In this document: positions 22,499 to 31,483 of the stretch, piece by piece
Position numbering within the stretch: position 1 is the stretch's first letter
Layout: each line of letters starts with the position of its first letter
Assembly (NCBI GenBank): GCA_003313425.1
Contig: NHZP01000012.1
Location: forward strand, 1,364,001 to 1,428,000
Length of the DNA stretch: 64,000 bases
DNA from: Pseudopyrenochaeta lycopersici
Taxonomy: Eukaryota; Ascomycota; Dothideomycetes; Pleosporales; Pseudopyrenochaetaceae
Reading direction: 5' to 3'
Notes under the pieces: model-generated
Told to the model about the DNA's origin: nothing
The model's database searches: none
The model's input: the letters and a program-made list of their open reading frames with translations, nothing else
Position numbers and translations under genes: made by a program

Positions 22499-23404
22499 TT
22501 ATGGTTCAGATAGGCTAGTCTGAAGGAAAGTAATAATATCTCGCAACATGAAACCGGAGTACCAGTGTCCTAGGCTGGTATACTCTTTGTATTCTGTGTT
22601 AATGTTGATATTTTGCAATAATAATGCTGCATCTTTTCCATTTTGAGTCGGAACCTTTACATCTTCACTTCCATGTCCTAGGAAGAAAGGAATTTTCAGC
22701 GGTGCCTGGTCTACTGCCTCGGTCCTTCCCGTTGTATCTCTACCCAAATCCAACTCTTCTCTAAGGACCTCGGTCGCCAATTGAAATCTTGTCTTATCGG
22801 CTTCCGCTGCCACGTCTTGCTCAAAAACATCATCTCTCCCGTCACTCATGTGCTCCCGTTCGCTGATTGCTTCGGCCATGGACTGGGCAAATGGCAGCCA
22901 CCCACACATCCCCACCACCGCACCCAATGGCGCTCCTTGCCATAGCAGCGCACTCGTAAGTACTGTCGCGCATCCCTGACTCAGGCCCAGGAGCACCACA
23001 TTCTTCGCTCCGACTTCCTGTACCGCATCTTCTACCAGCTTATGCACATACCGCACCGATTCTCCAAGGCCCTGAATTTGGATGTGATTCCTATACTCCG
23101 CTGGATATTCGTCAAGCGGGAACATATCAAACCATTGATGTATCAACGATCTATTGTACGCCCGAGCACGCAAAAATCTTGCTGTCGGAAATACGAATTT
23201 AGCGTTGGGAAAGTATGATTGGAAAGGCCTGTATTCGTGTTCACTTTTTGATGTAGATGTGACACCATGGGACATGAGGGGTTCGGCGAACTTTTCAGCC
23301 GTCGATCCACGGCCGTGGAGGATTATGAAGGTTGATTTGTGGATAGCTGATGTTGGTGGCATGATGAGGGGTGGTGGAAAGGGGATCATGTTTGAGGTAG
23401 CCAT
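22499..23404 (-). CDS. alpha/beta serine hydrolase (phospholipase/carboxylesterase type)
   Basis: Single exon, 301 aa. The fold is that of acyl-protein thioesterase and carboxylesterase enzymes: FIILHGRGSTAEKF (oxyanion loop), the nucleophile elbow GLSQG, an acid near GHGSEDVKVP and the catalytic His in LGHWYS. The arrangement FPNAKFVFPTA followed by HQWFDMF also fits acyl-protein thioesterase relatives. An insertion rich in E and D between the elbow and the acid is longer than in Apt1. No signal peptide. It likely cleaves short esters or thioesters; substrate unknown. Tail-to-tail with the phosphatase gene, four bases apart. Confidence 0.88.
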   Translation of the reverse strand: MATSNMIPFPPPLIMPPTSAIHKSTFIILHGRGSTAEKFAEPLMSHGVTSTSKSEHEYRPFQSYFPNAKFVFPTARFLRARAYNRSLIHQWFDMFPLDEYPAEYRNHIQIQGLGESVRYVHKLVEDAVQEVGAKNVVLLGLSQGCATVLTSALLWQGAPLGAVVGMCGWLPFAQSMAEAISEREHMSDGRDDVFEQDVAAEADKTRFQLATEVLREELDLGRDTTGRTEAVDQAPLKIPFFLGHGSEDVKVPTQNGKDAALLLQNININTEYKEYTSLGHWYSGFMLRDIITFLQTSLSEP

Positions 23405-24228
23405 TCTGGGGCTAATGAGTGCGTGAGGGTGGGTCAGAGCGACGTTTGTCTGAGGTGTTGAGTGGCTGATCAGGGGAAGTAGATATACATGCTTGATAAT
23501 GAGCGTAAAACCAACAAAAGAAAATTGAGAATGGTTTCCGGGATAACACTAGTCCGGCTGCTGCCTAAATCCTCAATCTAGAGACCAGTAGGAGAAGTGG
23601 AACGAGGTGGGAACACTTTGTACCTCTTTGAGCATGCTGAACGAAAGATATTTAAGAGATGTGGATCATGTTAAAGCCAAAGTCGTCCCAGAAACTGCCA
23701 TCTGTATCAGAAAGCAAAGGTAGGATGTGAGAGAGAGAGTTAGTCTGCCGCCATGATGGGGGTGATGCAACAATTATGCAGTACATTGGCTGCGATAGTC
23801 TCAAATGTGGTCTGCACTCAGGAATCACCTGTGAAAGCTGGCCGATGGATATCCGGTGTGTTATTTCTATAAGCTTTGCATGTCATGGTATGAAGTTCCT
23901 GCAAGCCAAAGTGCGAAAGCCTCTAACCACCCTGCAAGCTGCCATTTAGGATTCACAAAGCACTTCGAAGTCGTTCAGGCTTATTCCGCTCTTGGGTGCC
24001 CACTAGCTTTACTTTGGCGCCCTTATGTTTCGACCGTGCGCTCACAACCACCATTTCAGGCGTTGCATCTAGACGCTGAGGCAGTATGAATTCACAGGCC
24101 CTATCTCTGCTGCGAGCGATTCTCTCCTCCTCGTCCTTCCTTGGTCGAATGATGTTCCACAGGATGTATGCCGGGTGTTCTGTCATCATACAGGAAAGAT
24201 TTCTTTGCTTGACCCCGTTTACATAGAG
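23405..24228. other. spacer with possible extra 3' coding sequence
   Basis: The left 500 bases are the likely promoter of the hydrolase gene. On the minus strand, 24228..23953 continues the frame of the gene at 24229 for 91 codons after its TAA. This may be a last exon (see that gene). Confidence 0.4.
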
Positions 24229-25328
24229 TTACCATGACAATAATGTCCTTGAACTGTCTTTTCGGAAAGCATATCCACTTTCCGCCTCGGTTGGTAGCTG
24301 CAGTTCCCCTGAATTATGCAGATAAGAAAAGTGCTGCCAAGTTGACTTGCGGAACCACATATGTATCCACCAGCCTGGAATAATCACACGCGCTTTGGAC
24401 GTAGATGAATGGTCAAGGACCTCCGAGGGTGTGTAATAGGTAGTCATATGCTCAGGGTGGTCAATAGCCCATATACTGCCTCCAAATGTGAATTGTTCCC
24501 ACGAGTGCCCCAACTCGACGATATTATCGGTCCATTGGTAGAGCGGCTCTTTAATCACACCATCGGCCCTTGTAGTCAGGCCAGGTCAGCAAAATCTTAT
24601 TGCATGCAACTTAAATCAGCAGGTAGGTGATTGACTTACGTATACGTAATGTCCCCACCCTCTCTATACTTCCACACAATGTGGGCCAATTCATGGACTA
24701 AGGTTATTGCAATTCCCAAATGGACTTGTTCCACATCGCGAGTGTATCCATAAGAGTTGAGGTATAGAAGGCCCCAAAGGTAGTGACTGTGCAGCATAAT
24801 TCGAGGATCACCGAAGACCATTGGGCGTGGCTCCTGAATGCCTTCGCGGAACTGGGCAAAGGTTGCTGTGCTGCCAAAGTTCATGCCATCAAAATGAGCT
24901 CCAACAGGGTAGAAACCAAGTCGCAGCACACGAGGCAGAGTGATGTTCAAGAGCTGGAGAGTGGATTTATGGGCCTCGTCGTTGAGTTCGGCATCGCTTG
25001 GCGCTAAATAGTGGCCTTGTCCTAGATCATGGCGTAAATCTCCATACAACGTATGTTTCCACCATGACAAGAGAGCAGATTGCTGGACCAGGAGTGAGGC
25101 TATTCTCAACGCAGGAAGGAGCAGTTGGTAGTGCTCAAATGCGATATCTAGCCAGTTGTAAAATTGGAACAAATCGTGTACATCGTTGTCGAGGTCTTCG
25201 GGTGGACTACATTGCTGGAGGTGTGCTAATAACGGGCGGAGCTTGGGTGGCACATCGGTTGAATCAATAGCGGGGACGCGAAGCGCCCGAAGATATTCGT
25301 AGCCCAGTTCCATTCGAGGTTCAGCCAT
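24229..25328 (-). CDS. zincin-like protein with HELAH motif, family unknown
   Basis: Exons (minus) 25328..24640 and 24568..24229, intron 71 nt; 342 aa. VHELAHIVWKYREGG near residue 220 is an HEXXH-type zinc site in a hydrophobic context (LGIAITLVHELAHIVW), which suggests a metallopeptidase-like fold. The third ligand cannot be assigned, though E in WEQF or H in DHPEH are candidates. The N-terminal half is helical and rich in Leu and Trp without a signal peptide. The frame is open upstream to 25391 but without ATG, so 25328 is the first start. The TAA at 24229 is followed in the same frame by 91 open codons. A 99-nt intron (24278..24180, GTGGAT...GACAG) would bypass the stop and give 401 aa. 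I cannot decide between the two ends. Confidence 0.65.
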
Positions 25329-25799
25329 ATGTGGCGAATACACACAACCAATATAGAGTGACGCAAGAACACGATAGTGACAAGGTAACAAACGTCAGGG
25401 CTGCGAATGGATAATCAGTGTAGCTCCTGCTAATTGGGATCTGAAGCCGGGAAGGTGAGGCGGGATATTGGATGTCACGGTGGCCAAATAGCTAATGGGG
25501 GTTGACGGGCAGGTGGTTAAAAAGGTCAGGGTGGTAGCTTTGGTGGAGCTTTTGAAGGATCACTTAAAGTGCCTGGCAAGCGGCCTGGGTCCGTGGATTT
25601 TATGGCTGTTGTAGCATGGACAACTTTTCACCAGGCATCTGTACGCCACACCATTCCATGGTTGCGATACTGAATCAATTTTCAGAACACACACACCCTT
25701 TACCTCCAACTTTAACATAGCTTTCCTCTTTCGCCGTTTTCAGCTTGGATTGCAAGCCTTTTTTGGGACCTTGCCGTTGTCCAATGGTATATCCGCGGC
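25329..25799. other. intergenic region
   Basis: 470 bases between the zincin-like gene start and the methyltransferase stop. Promoter and 3' UTR sequence; nothing else recognised. Confidence 0.5.
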
Positions 25800-26540
25800 T
25801 CAGACCCTCTTTTTCCTAATTTGATATCTGTTTATAGTAAGCAACAATTCTCAACCCGTTCATCAATGCAAAACTTACAAGAACAACTTTTCACGTGAGT
25901 ATACTTCTTTATCGGGGTCGTCGTCCACCTCTTGCACGTCAAACATCTTCTTCGCGGTTTTCATAAAAGTCAAATCTGCCCGTCTCCTCCTCTTGAAGCA
26001 GAAGTAGCACACCGTATTCTCACCAATTAGGTCTTTTAGCGTTTTCTGCAAGAGTGGAAATGCAGGCTCGAAATACACACAATCGGCAGCAAGGATGATG
26101 TCGGGGTGTGGTGGCAGTTGCGAGGGAGTCGGTGTCCCCCAATCGTATATGGATGCAATTACCCGTGAATCAAGTTGATTCAAAGCGATATTTTGCTTCA
26201 TAAGTTTGAACATCGGTTCTTGATCAGTGATGTGTAGCGTGGTGTTGGTTCTGCAACCTATTGCCACTGCGAGGCCAACGAGCCCTCCACCAGCGCCTAG
26301 CTCTAATATCTCTTTACCTGCGAGATCATCTCGGTGCTTCCTCAACATGTACTTGCTCAGAACCATGCCTGCCGGCCACAGTTGCCCACCGCACCCATTT
26401 TTTAAATCCTCGTGCAGTCTGAGTGGGGGTGAAAGCAATCCGTCGAAATCGACTTCCGAGACACCAGCGGGCTTGATAGGAGCCGGCGGAACGAGGTCTT
26501 GGCTGACACCGAAGACATCGTTTTCTTCGCTGTCAGACAT
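25800..26540 (-). CDS. EFM6: EFM6-like protein lysine methyltransferase
   Basis: Exons (minus) 26540..25879 and 25827..25800, intron 51 nt; 229 aa. A seven-beta-strand SAM methyltransferase of the Methyltransf_16 group, which modifies lysines of translation elongation factors; yeast Efm6 acts on eEF1A. Visible: the SAM-binding motif I LELGAGGGLVGLA, ITDQEP, YDWGTP and ADCVYF, all typical of the group. FCFKRRRRADLTFMKTAKK followed by VDDDP and the C-terminal SREKLFLYQIRKK recall Efm6 sequences I remember. The last exon is an inference: without splicing the frame ends four bases later at 25875, at KLFL. The spliced form adds the basic aromatic ending expected for the family. Specific substrate is inferred from resemblance only. 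Divergent from the ammonium transporter gene. Confidence 0.82.
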
Positions 26541-27130
26541 TGTGGTAGTTTTGGTGAGTAAGGTGTGGTAAAATGTGGAAGTTCAGAAATGAATGACCAA
26601 TTTCTTAGACGCTTGATAGGGTTAGTGCGAACAGGTGGGGCCAGAATAACCGGGTCTGTGGTAGGGAGCAGTCAACGCCCTCGGTAGTGTAATTGTCTTC
26701 TCCATCTGTCTCACTACTGGCTTGAGTATAGGTCATTGGGAGCACATCCTTGTTCTGAGCTCACTGAACAATTCGTCGTTGACCTATCGGCTACTGCACC
26801 GTTTTCCAAGCACCCGGGCATCCGTCCTGTAATCAGCCTTGGAAATGATTCCTTATCTTATCAATGCGCCGTCTGCCCATGCTGTACTACGTTTGACCAA
26901 TCCATGCCCTGTTAAGGAAGATCGACTACGCGCCTCATAGCTAGGCTTGTCGAAAAGAGAAGTCGATTCCACCTCCTGGGCGCGTCCAACCGAGGTGGCT
27001 TGATTGTACCTGCGCGCCATAAACCTATAGCTTCCTCCTCGTGTTGACTTCCTTCGTTTCTTCACGTCTTGCTTTCCTCGTTATGCTATTTGTAGCTGCT
27101 GAGGGCTGAACCAGCATCACCGAAGCCATC
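26541..27130. promoter_or_regulatory. divergent promoter of EFM6-like and ammonium transporter genes
   Basis: 590 bases between two divergent starts. It contains overlapping GATA sites TTATCTTATCA at 26853..26863 (AGATAA and TGATAA on the minus strand), about 270 bases before the transporter ATG, and a further TGATAG at 26614..26619. Paired HGATAR sites are what AreA/NIT2-type nitrogen regulators bind in ammonium permease promoters, so nitrogen control is likely, though inferred. Confidence 0.5.
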
Positions 27131-28685
27131 ATGGGCCTTCCTACAGAAGTTTTGAAAGCCTGGGAGGCGTGCGATCGTACCGACACGCTCTTCGTGCTCG
27201 TCTGTTCTGTGTTCTGTATGTCCTCCTGAGGAGCGTTCCTCAGTAACTTTCTTAATTGACGAAACCGTTTCATGCCTACTCACAATTGCTTACTTTGTCA
27301 AGGCTGGGGTATCATTCCCGCAGTAGGCATTGCGTATTCCGGGTACACGACGCGCTCCAATTCCCTTGCAGCTGTGATGCCAGCTATTCTAGCCGTAATT
27401 GTCTGCTCAATTCAGTGGTTCCTGATCGGCTACACCTTGACGTATGGAGAAGGTGGAGCAATCTTTGGCGACTTTACATATGCGCTACATAGAAATGTTC
27501 TGGCTGAGCCAGTCGGTACAATACCAGCAGTGCTGTTCAGCTTCTTTCAGCTGGTCTTTCAAGCCACGGTCTGTGCGATTGCAGTTGGAGGTGCTTGTGA
27601 GAGGGGAAGAATACTTCCACTGATACCATTCATCTTCGTAAGTTCAAAAATCACTATGTATCAGACTTTAGAAATCTGATATGTGGATGACAGCTATGGT
27701 CAACGTTCATCTACAATCCACTAGCCCATATGGTATGGGGAGGAGGCTTCTTGATGGACCTAGGTGTTGTTGATTTCGCCGGAGGCACGCCTGTCCACAT
27801 TAATTCTGGTGCAACCGCAACTGCAATGTCCGTCTACCTCTCGTATCCGCTTTTCCGCTCACGAAAGTCCTCGACCCGAACACCATCCCATCTAGTCATC
27901 CATCGCCCGGTAAATTCGCTCTGCCAGCTTCTCGCAATGATTAGTATATGGGGATCATGGCTCGCGTTCGACGCTGGCACCACGCTGGCTTTCAACTTCA
28001 AATCCGTCATGGCGTTGTGCGTCACGAACCTGTGTGCGGCCAGTGGAGCCTTAACGTGGATGTTGTATACCTACATCGAGGTCGGCCGCTGGAGTCTGGA
28101 CTCCTGTTTCGTGGGCGCCATTTCAGGCCTCATCATGATCACACCATCGGCAGGATTTATCGATGCCCCAACTGCTTTCTTTTTCGGCATTCTTGGTGCT
28201 CTTTTCTGTAGACAAGCGCTTCGAATCAAGTTCACCGAGTTTGCGAGACGTTGGCGATGGGTCGACCACGGCGATACTTTTGCAACGCACTGTCTTGGTG
28301 GTATCCTGGCAACAATTGCAACAGGATGTTTCGCTCAAGCCAGTGTCGCAGGCTATGATGGTGTCACAGAGATTCCTGGGGGTGTCTTCTTCGACGGAAA
28401 CGTTAGACAGCTCGGCATACAGATTGTTGAAGCATCTATTGGTTTCCTCTGGTCGTTCATTGGAAGCTATGTCATCTACGCATTGATCGACTGTGTACCA
28501 GGATTCGAAGTTCTGGCGGAGGACAAGTGGGTTACGTTCTCAGAGTATTTTGGTCGAGCTAACATCTTCTCAGGGACATCATTGCAGGTTTAGATGCCAG
28601 TCAGATGGACGAAGAGACGCTATGGACCGAGACACAGAAGTACTATCCGTATGCAGATCGTGAAGGTGAGCTACATCTTGACTAA
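27131..28685 (+). CDS. ammonium transporter (Mep/Amt family)
   Basis: Exons 27131..27215, 27303..27637, 27694..28526 and 28574..28685; introns 87, 56 and 47 nt; 454 aa. A plasma-membrane ammonium permease with about 11 spans. Landmarks: VCSVFCWGIIPAVGIAYSG in the first span, GGACERGRILP, NPLAHMVW, and DFAGGTPVHINSG carrying the first pore histidine. DHGDTFATHCLGG carries the second. The usual LWFGWFGFNxG segment is replaced by IWGSWLAFDAG, so this is a divergent paralogue. The last intron (CTAAC branch) is needed to reach the cytosolic tail DIIAGLDASQMDE, a conserved regulatory ending; without it the frame runs into a premature TAG. Upstream tandem GATA sites suggest nitrogen regulation. Confidence 0.92.
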
Positions 28686-29782
28686 GTTACGATCCTTGGG
28701 CCAGGCGTGCGTAGCAACCCTGCGTCAACTAAGTGTAGTTGATGTCTATCTTACTACATAAATATAAAATATCCCGAATTCTTATTTGCTGGGGCTCACT
28801 GCACAATTCTACTTGACTGGGGCCTCCAAGGTTGAGGATGTTTCTCACATATTGCCGGTGTATGATTAGGGTTCTTACACTCTCTGTAACCATGCAAGAA
28901 ACCAAATTTAAAGAGTCGCGAGGAATAAAACATGGGAGAAACACATCAACTGGTGAGTAGAGTGAACTTTCGTTCCTTCGCGATGCTGAGAGCACATGGT
29001 CTGTGCTACGATCATGGATATTCACAGCCTTACGCCATCAATTGATCACGAACTCGTGGTTTTCGTTCTCTAAATACGATTATGCGAACAAAATCCCATG
29101 TCGGCGCCTAACATTCCCTAGACTGAGTTAATGACTGGCCCCTGTCCCAGGGTCATGACTTGCAGCCTGCTGAGCCATCTAACACCCTCCATAACGGCCG
29201 GGAGGCTCTCCTGTCCAGTCAGTCTAAAAGATGCGGCGTCCCTTGATCATGTGTGAGTACAGCTTAGAGAGCGCTTTCACCCAACGTAGATGTGGTTGGT
29301 CAGAGAGTTATGACATGGGAGCACAAGGCTGAACAATGTGAGAAGCAACTGTCTAGCCCAGCTCCAGCCAAGAGAGCTGAGTTCATGCTCCTTGGAATCA
29401 TGCTCGACGATCCAATCCACAAAGTCGTTATACACCGTTCGCTGCATCAATAAGCATCTGAAACACCAGCCAATCATCTCTGGAGGCGATTTCGATCACG
29501 CCGAGGACATTGCTGGCGCCCCATTTCTTGGGGACGCGCCACCTCTAAGATTTACGCGCCCAGACACTCCGATGTCTTACGTTCGCTGTCATCTTGTGTT
29601 GAGGATGCAGTTTTCGAGTCTGCCTTGAGTAAATATTTATAAAGAATGAAAAACAAGGTATGAGATATTGAGACGTCCGACTCAGTCTTGCATCTCGTCA
29701 CTTTGTTGCCTCTTTAAAGAATCTCCACTCTGCTAATGCTCCCATGCTTCTCAACTGATTTTCATAAGACAATCAGCAAACC
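28686..29782. other. intergenic region
   Basis: 1.1 kb. A small perfect hairpin CAACTAAGTGTAGTTG lies near 28727. The minus strand around 29277..29630 shows protein-like text in two frames (for example LGVIEIASRDDWLVFQML and VYNDFVDWIVEHDSKEHEL) interrupted by stops, possibly a decayed gene that I cannot identify. The last 150 bases are the promoter of the next gene. Confidence 0.4.
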
Positions 29783-31177
29783 ATGAGTTTCTCAAAATGG
29801 TGGTCTCGTCATGGCCGCACCATACTGCAATGGCTGCTCTATGTGTTCCTCGCCATGACCATCGTGCTGCTCATATTGCTGGTGTGGGTAAACATCAAAT
29901 GTGTTCGAACGGATACCACTGGTTTTGAAGAGGACGACTTCAATTTTACGCTCTACAAAAACAGCCGCTTCCAGGGCTGTTCGACGACCACGCCAGTTAA
30001 TGTTAACTGCACTGTGCTCTTTTGGCAATTGCGCGAATCCTATGGGAACGGGAGCTTACAGTACAAATGGGAAAAGATGAATCATCTCTCACAGTCGCAT
30101 CTAAGCGAGCGAAGCTTGTTGAATTCCACTCTAGGACTCAACGAAACCAATTCAAAGTATGACTGGTGCAGTCTGGCTAGCTGCTTGCGAGACTACAAGG
30201 TCATACCATCCGAGCCATACGAGACTGCCTTTGCAGTCAGAGGAATCGAGCCCTTGCGTGTCTGGGGCTACATCAACATCTCCGCCCTGCTCGGATTGCT
30301 ATTGGTTCGTACTTTATTTCTCACCAAGCGGCACGATCGGGAAGACTGCAAGGAGCGCATAAAAGCTCTTGATTGGTTTTTTTGGGTAATCGTCATAGGG
30401 AGCTTCATCTACTGGGTGTTTTCCTTCTCGCGAGCAGCCAGCAATCCTCAACGCTTCGCTCCTGTATCCATCATTGCCTGGACAACGCTCTGGTACAAGG
30501 CCGTCACCATGCTGAACTGTCCGATCACATGTCACTACGGGGGACAACGACGTCAGCGAACGACCTTTACTGTCTTGACCTGTTTGGCTTTTGCGCAGTG
30601 GCTTGCTTGCGTATACATGGCCGTCACCATGCCTCTACTCCGCGAAACCAAGCCAGTGGCACGATATCAATGTCTCGAAGCGGAAATCACAAATGCGCCA
30701 GGGACAACTGTTTGCTCGCCTCAACAACTGTGTTCAAAGGCCTGGCTCTTCGAGTCCTGGAGGTTTCGAGATTTGACGGACGATTGGTCCGCCTGGAAGG
30801 TGTCTAATCACTATGCTGGCATCTTCATCATGAGCTCTGTTGCCGCTTGGGGTGTGCCTTTAGGGCTGATTTTACATGAACACGGGCATTCCATTTTGGC
30901 CGGACGTCCATGTCCTGAAAAATGGTATCAGTGGCGTTTGGTCCTGAACTTCACTGTCATACTATCCCTAGCATATGTGGTTGTGGCTTGTGTCATCAAC
31001 GCCAGCCCAGCTTTTTCTGCAGTCATGCGTGACAATACCATGAATCGCGAAGCTGTTCTTGCGTTTGACGTCGATTGTACGGCGGTGCATGTTTCTCTTA
31101 GCGAGTGGAGATATTTTTTGGACGTCGGCAAATACAACAGACCGATGAGGCTTGCGAAAATGTGGCTCAATGCTTAG
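29783..31177 (+). CDS. multipass membrane protein with an HEHGH motif, unknown family
   Basis: Single exon, 464 aa. The first span lies at about residues 14-37 (WLLYVFLAMTIVLLILLVWV). An extracytoplasmic loop follows with several N-glycosylation sequons (NFT, NCT, NGS, NST, NET) and cysteines. About five more hydrophobic spans come in the second and last thirds. Near residue 370, within or next to a span, is LGLILHEHGHSILAG: HEHGH fits HEXXH. The S2P-type companion motif (NxxPxxxxDG) is not present, so peptidase function is only a possibility. The start is followed by basic residues (SRHGR), suggesting a cytosolic N terminus. I do not recognise the family; it looks fungus-specific. Confidence 0.75.
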   Translation: MSFSKWWSRHGRTILQWLLYVFLAMTIVLLILLVWVNIKCVRTDTTGFEEDDFNFTLYKNSRFQGCSTTTPVNVNCTVLFWQLRESYGNGSLQYKWEKMNHLSQSHLSERSLLNSTLGLNETNSKYDWCSLASCLRDYKVIPSEPYETAFAVRGIEPLRVWGYINISALLGLLLVRTLFLTKRHDREDCKERIKALDWFFWVIVIGSFIYWVFSFSRAASNPQRFAPVSIIAWTTLWYKAVTMLNCPITCHYGGQRRQRTTFTVLTCLAFAQWLACVYMAVTMPLLRETKPVARYQCLEAEITNAPGTTVCSPQQLCSKAWLFESWRFRDLTDDWSAWKVSNHYAGIFIMSSVAAWGVPLGLILHEHGHSILAGRPCPEKWYQWRLVLNFTVILSLAYVVVACVINASPAFSAVMRDNTMNREAVLAFDVDCTAVHVSLSEWRYFLDVGKYNRPMRLAKMWLNA

Positions 31178-31483
31178 GCGCTCCCACCTGTTGAAAGCCA
31201 CTGATTAGGGACAAATCGAAAGCTGGCGAGGCGACAGTCCGGAAAGGGCTTCTTCATTGTCCTAGTCGACAAACCACTCCTTAATTCGAGGTGCCATTGA
31301 GGTAAGCTTTTATTAATGTGTGGTGATGGAGATCCAAGAACAGGTACTAGAGATGAGGGGGGATGAGGTACTAGTTCGCTCAGCGTTATGCCAGTGAAAT
31401 CAAGTCCTAAGTTACAAGTAATGCATGAATAAATGCAAAGAAAGGGTATCCTGATAAGAAAAGTCCTCCGCAGCTAAAAGCAC
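31178..31483. other. 3' intergenic region between convergent genes
   Basis: 306 bases between two stop codons, presumably both 3' UTRs. Nothing else seen. Confidence 0.5.
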
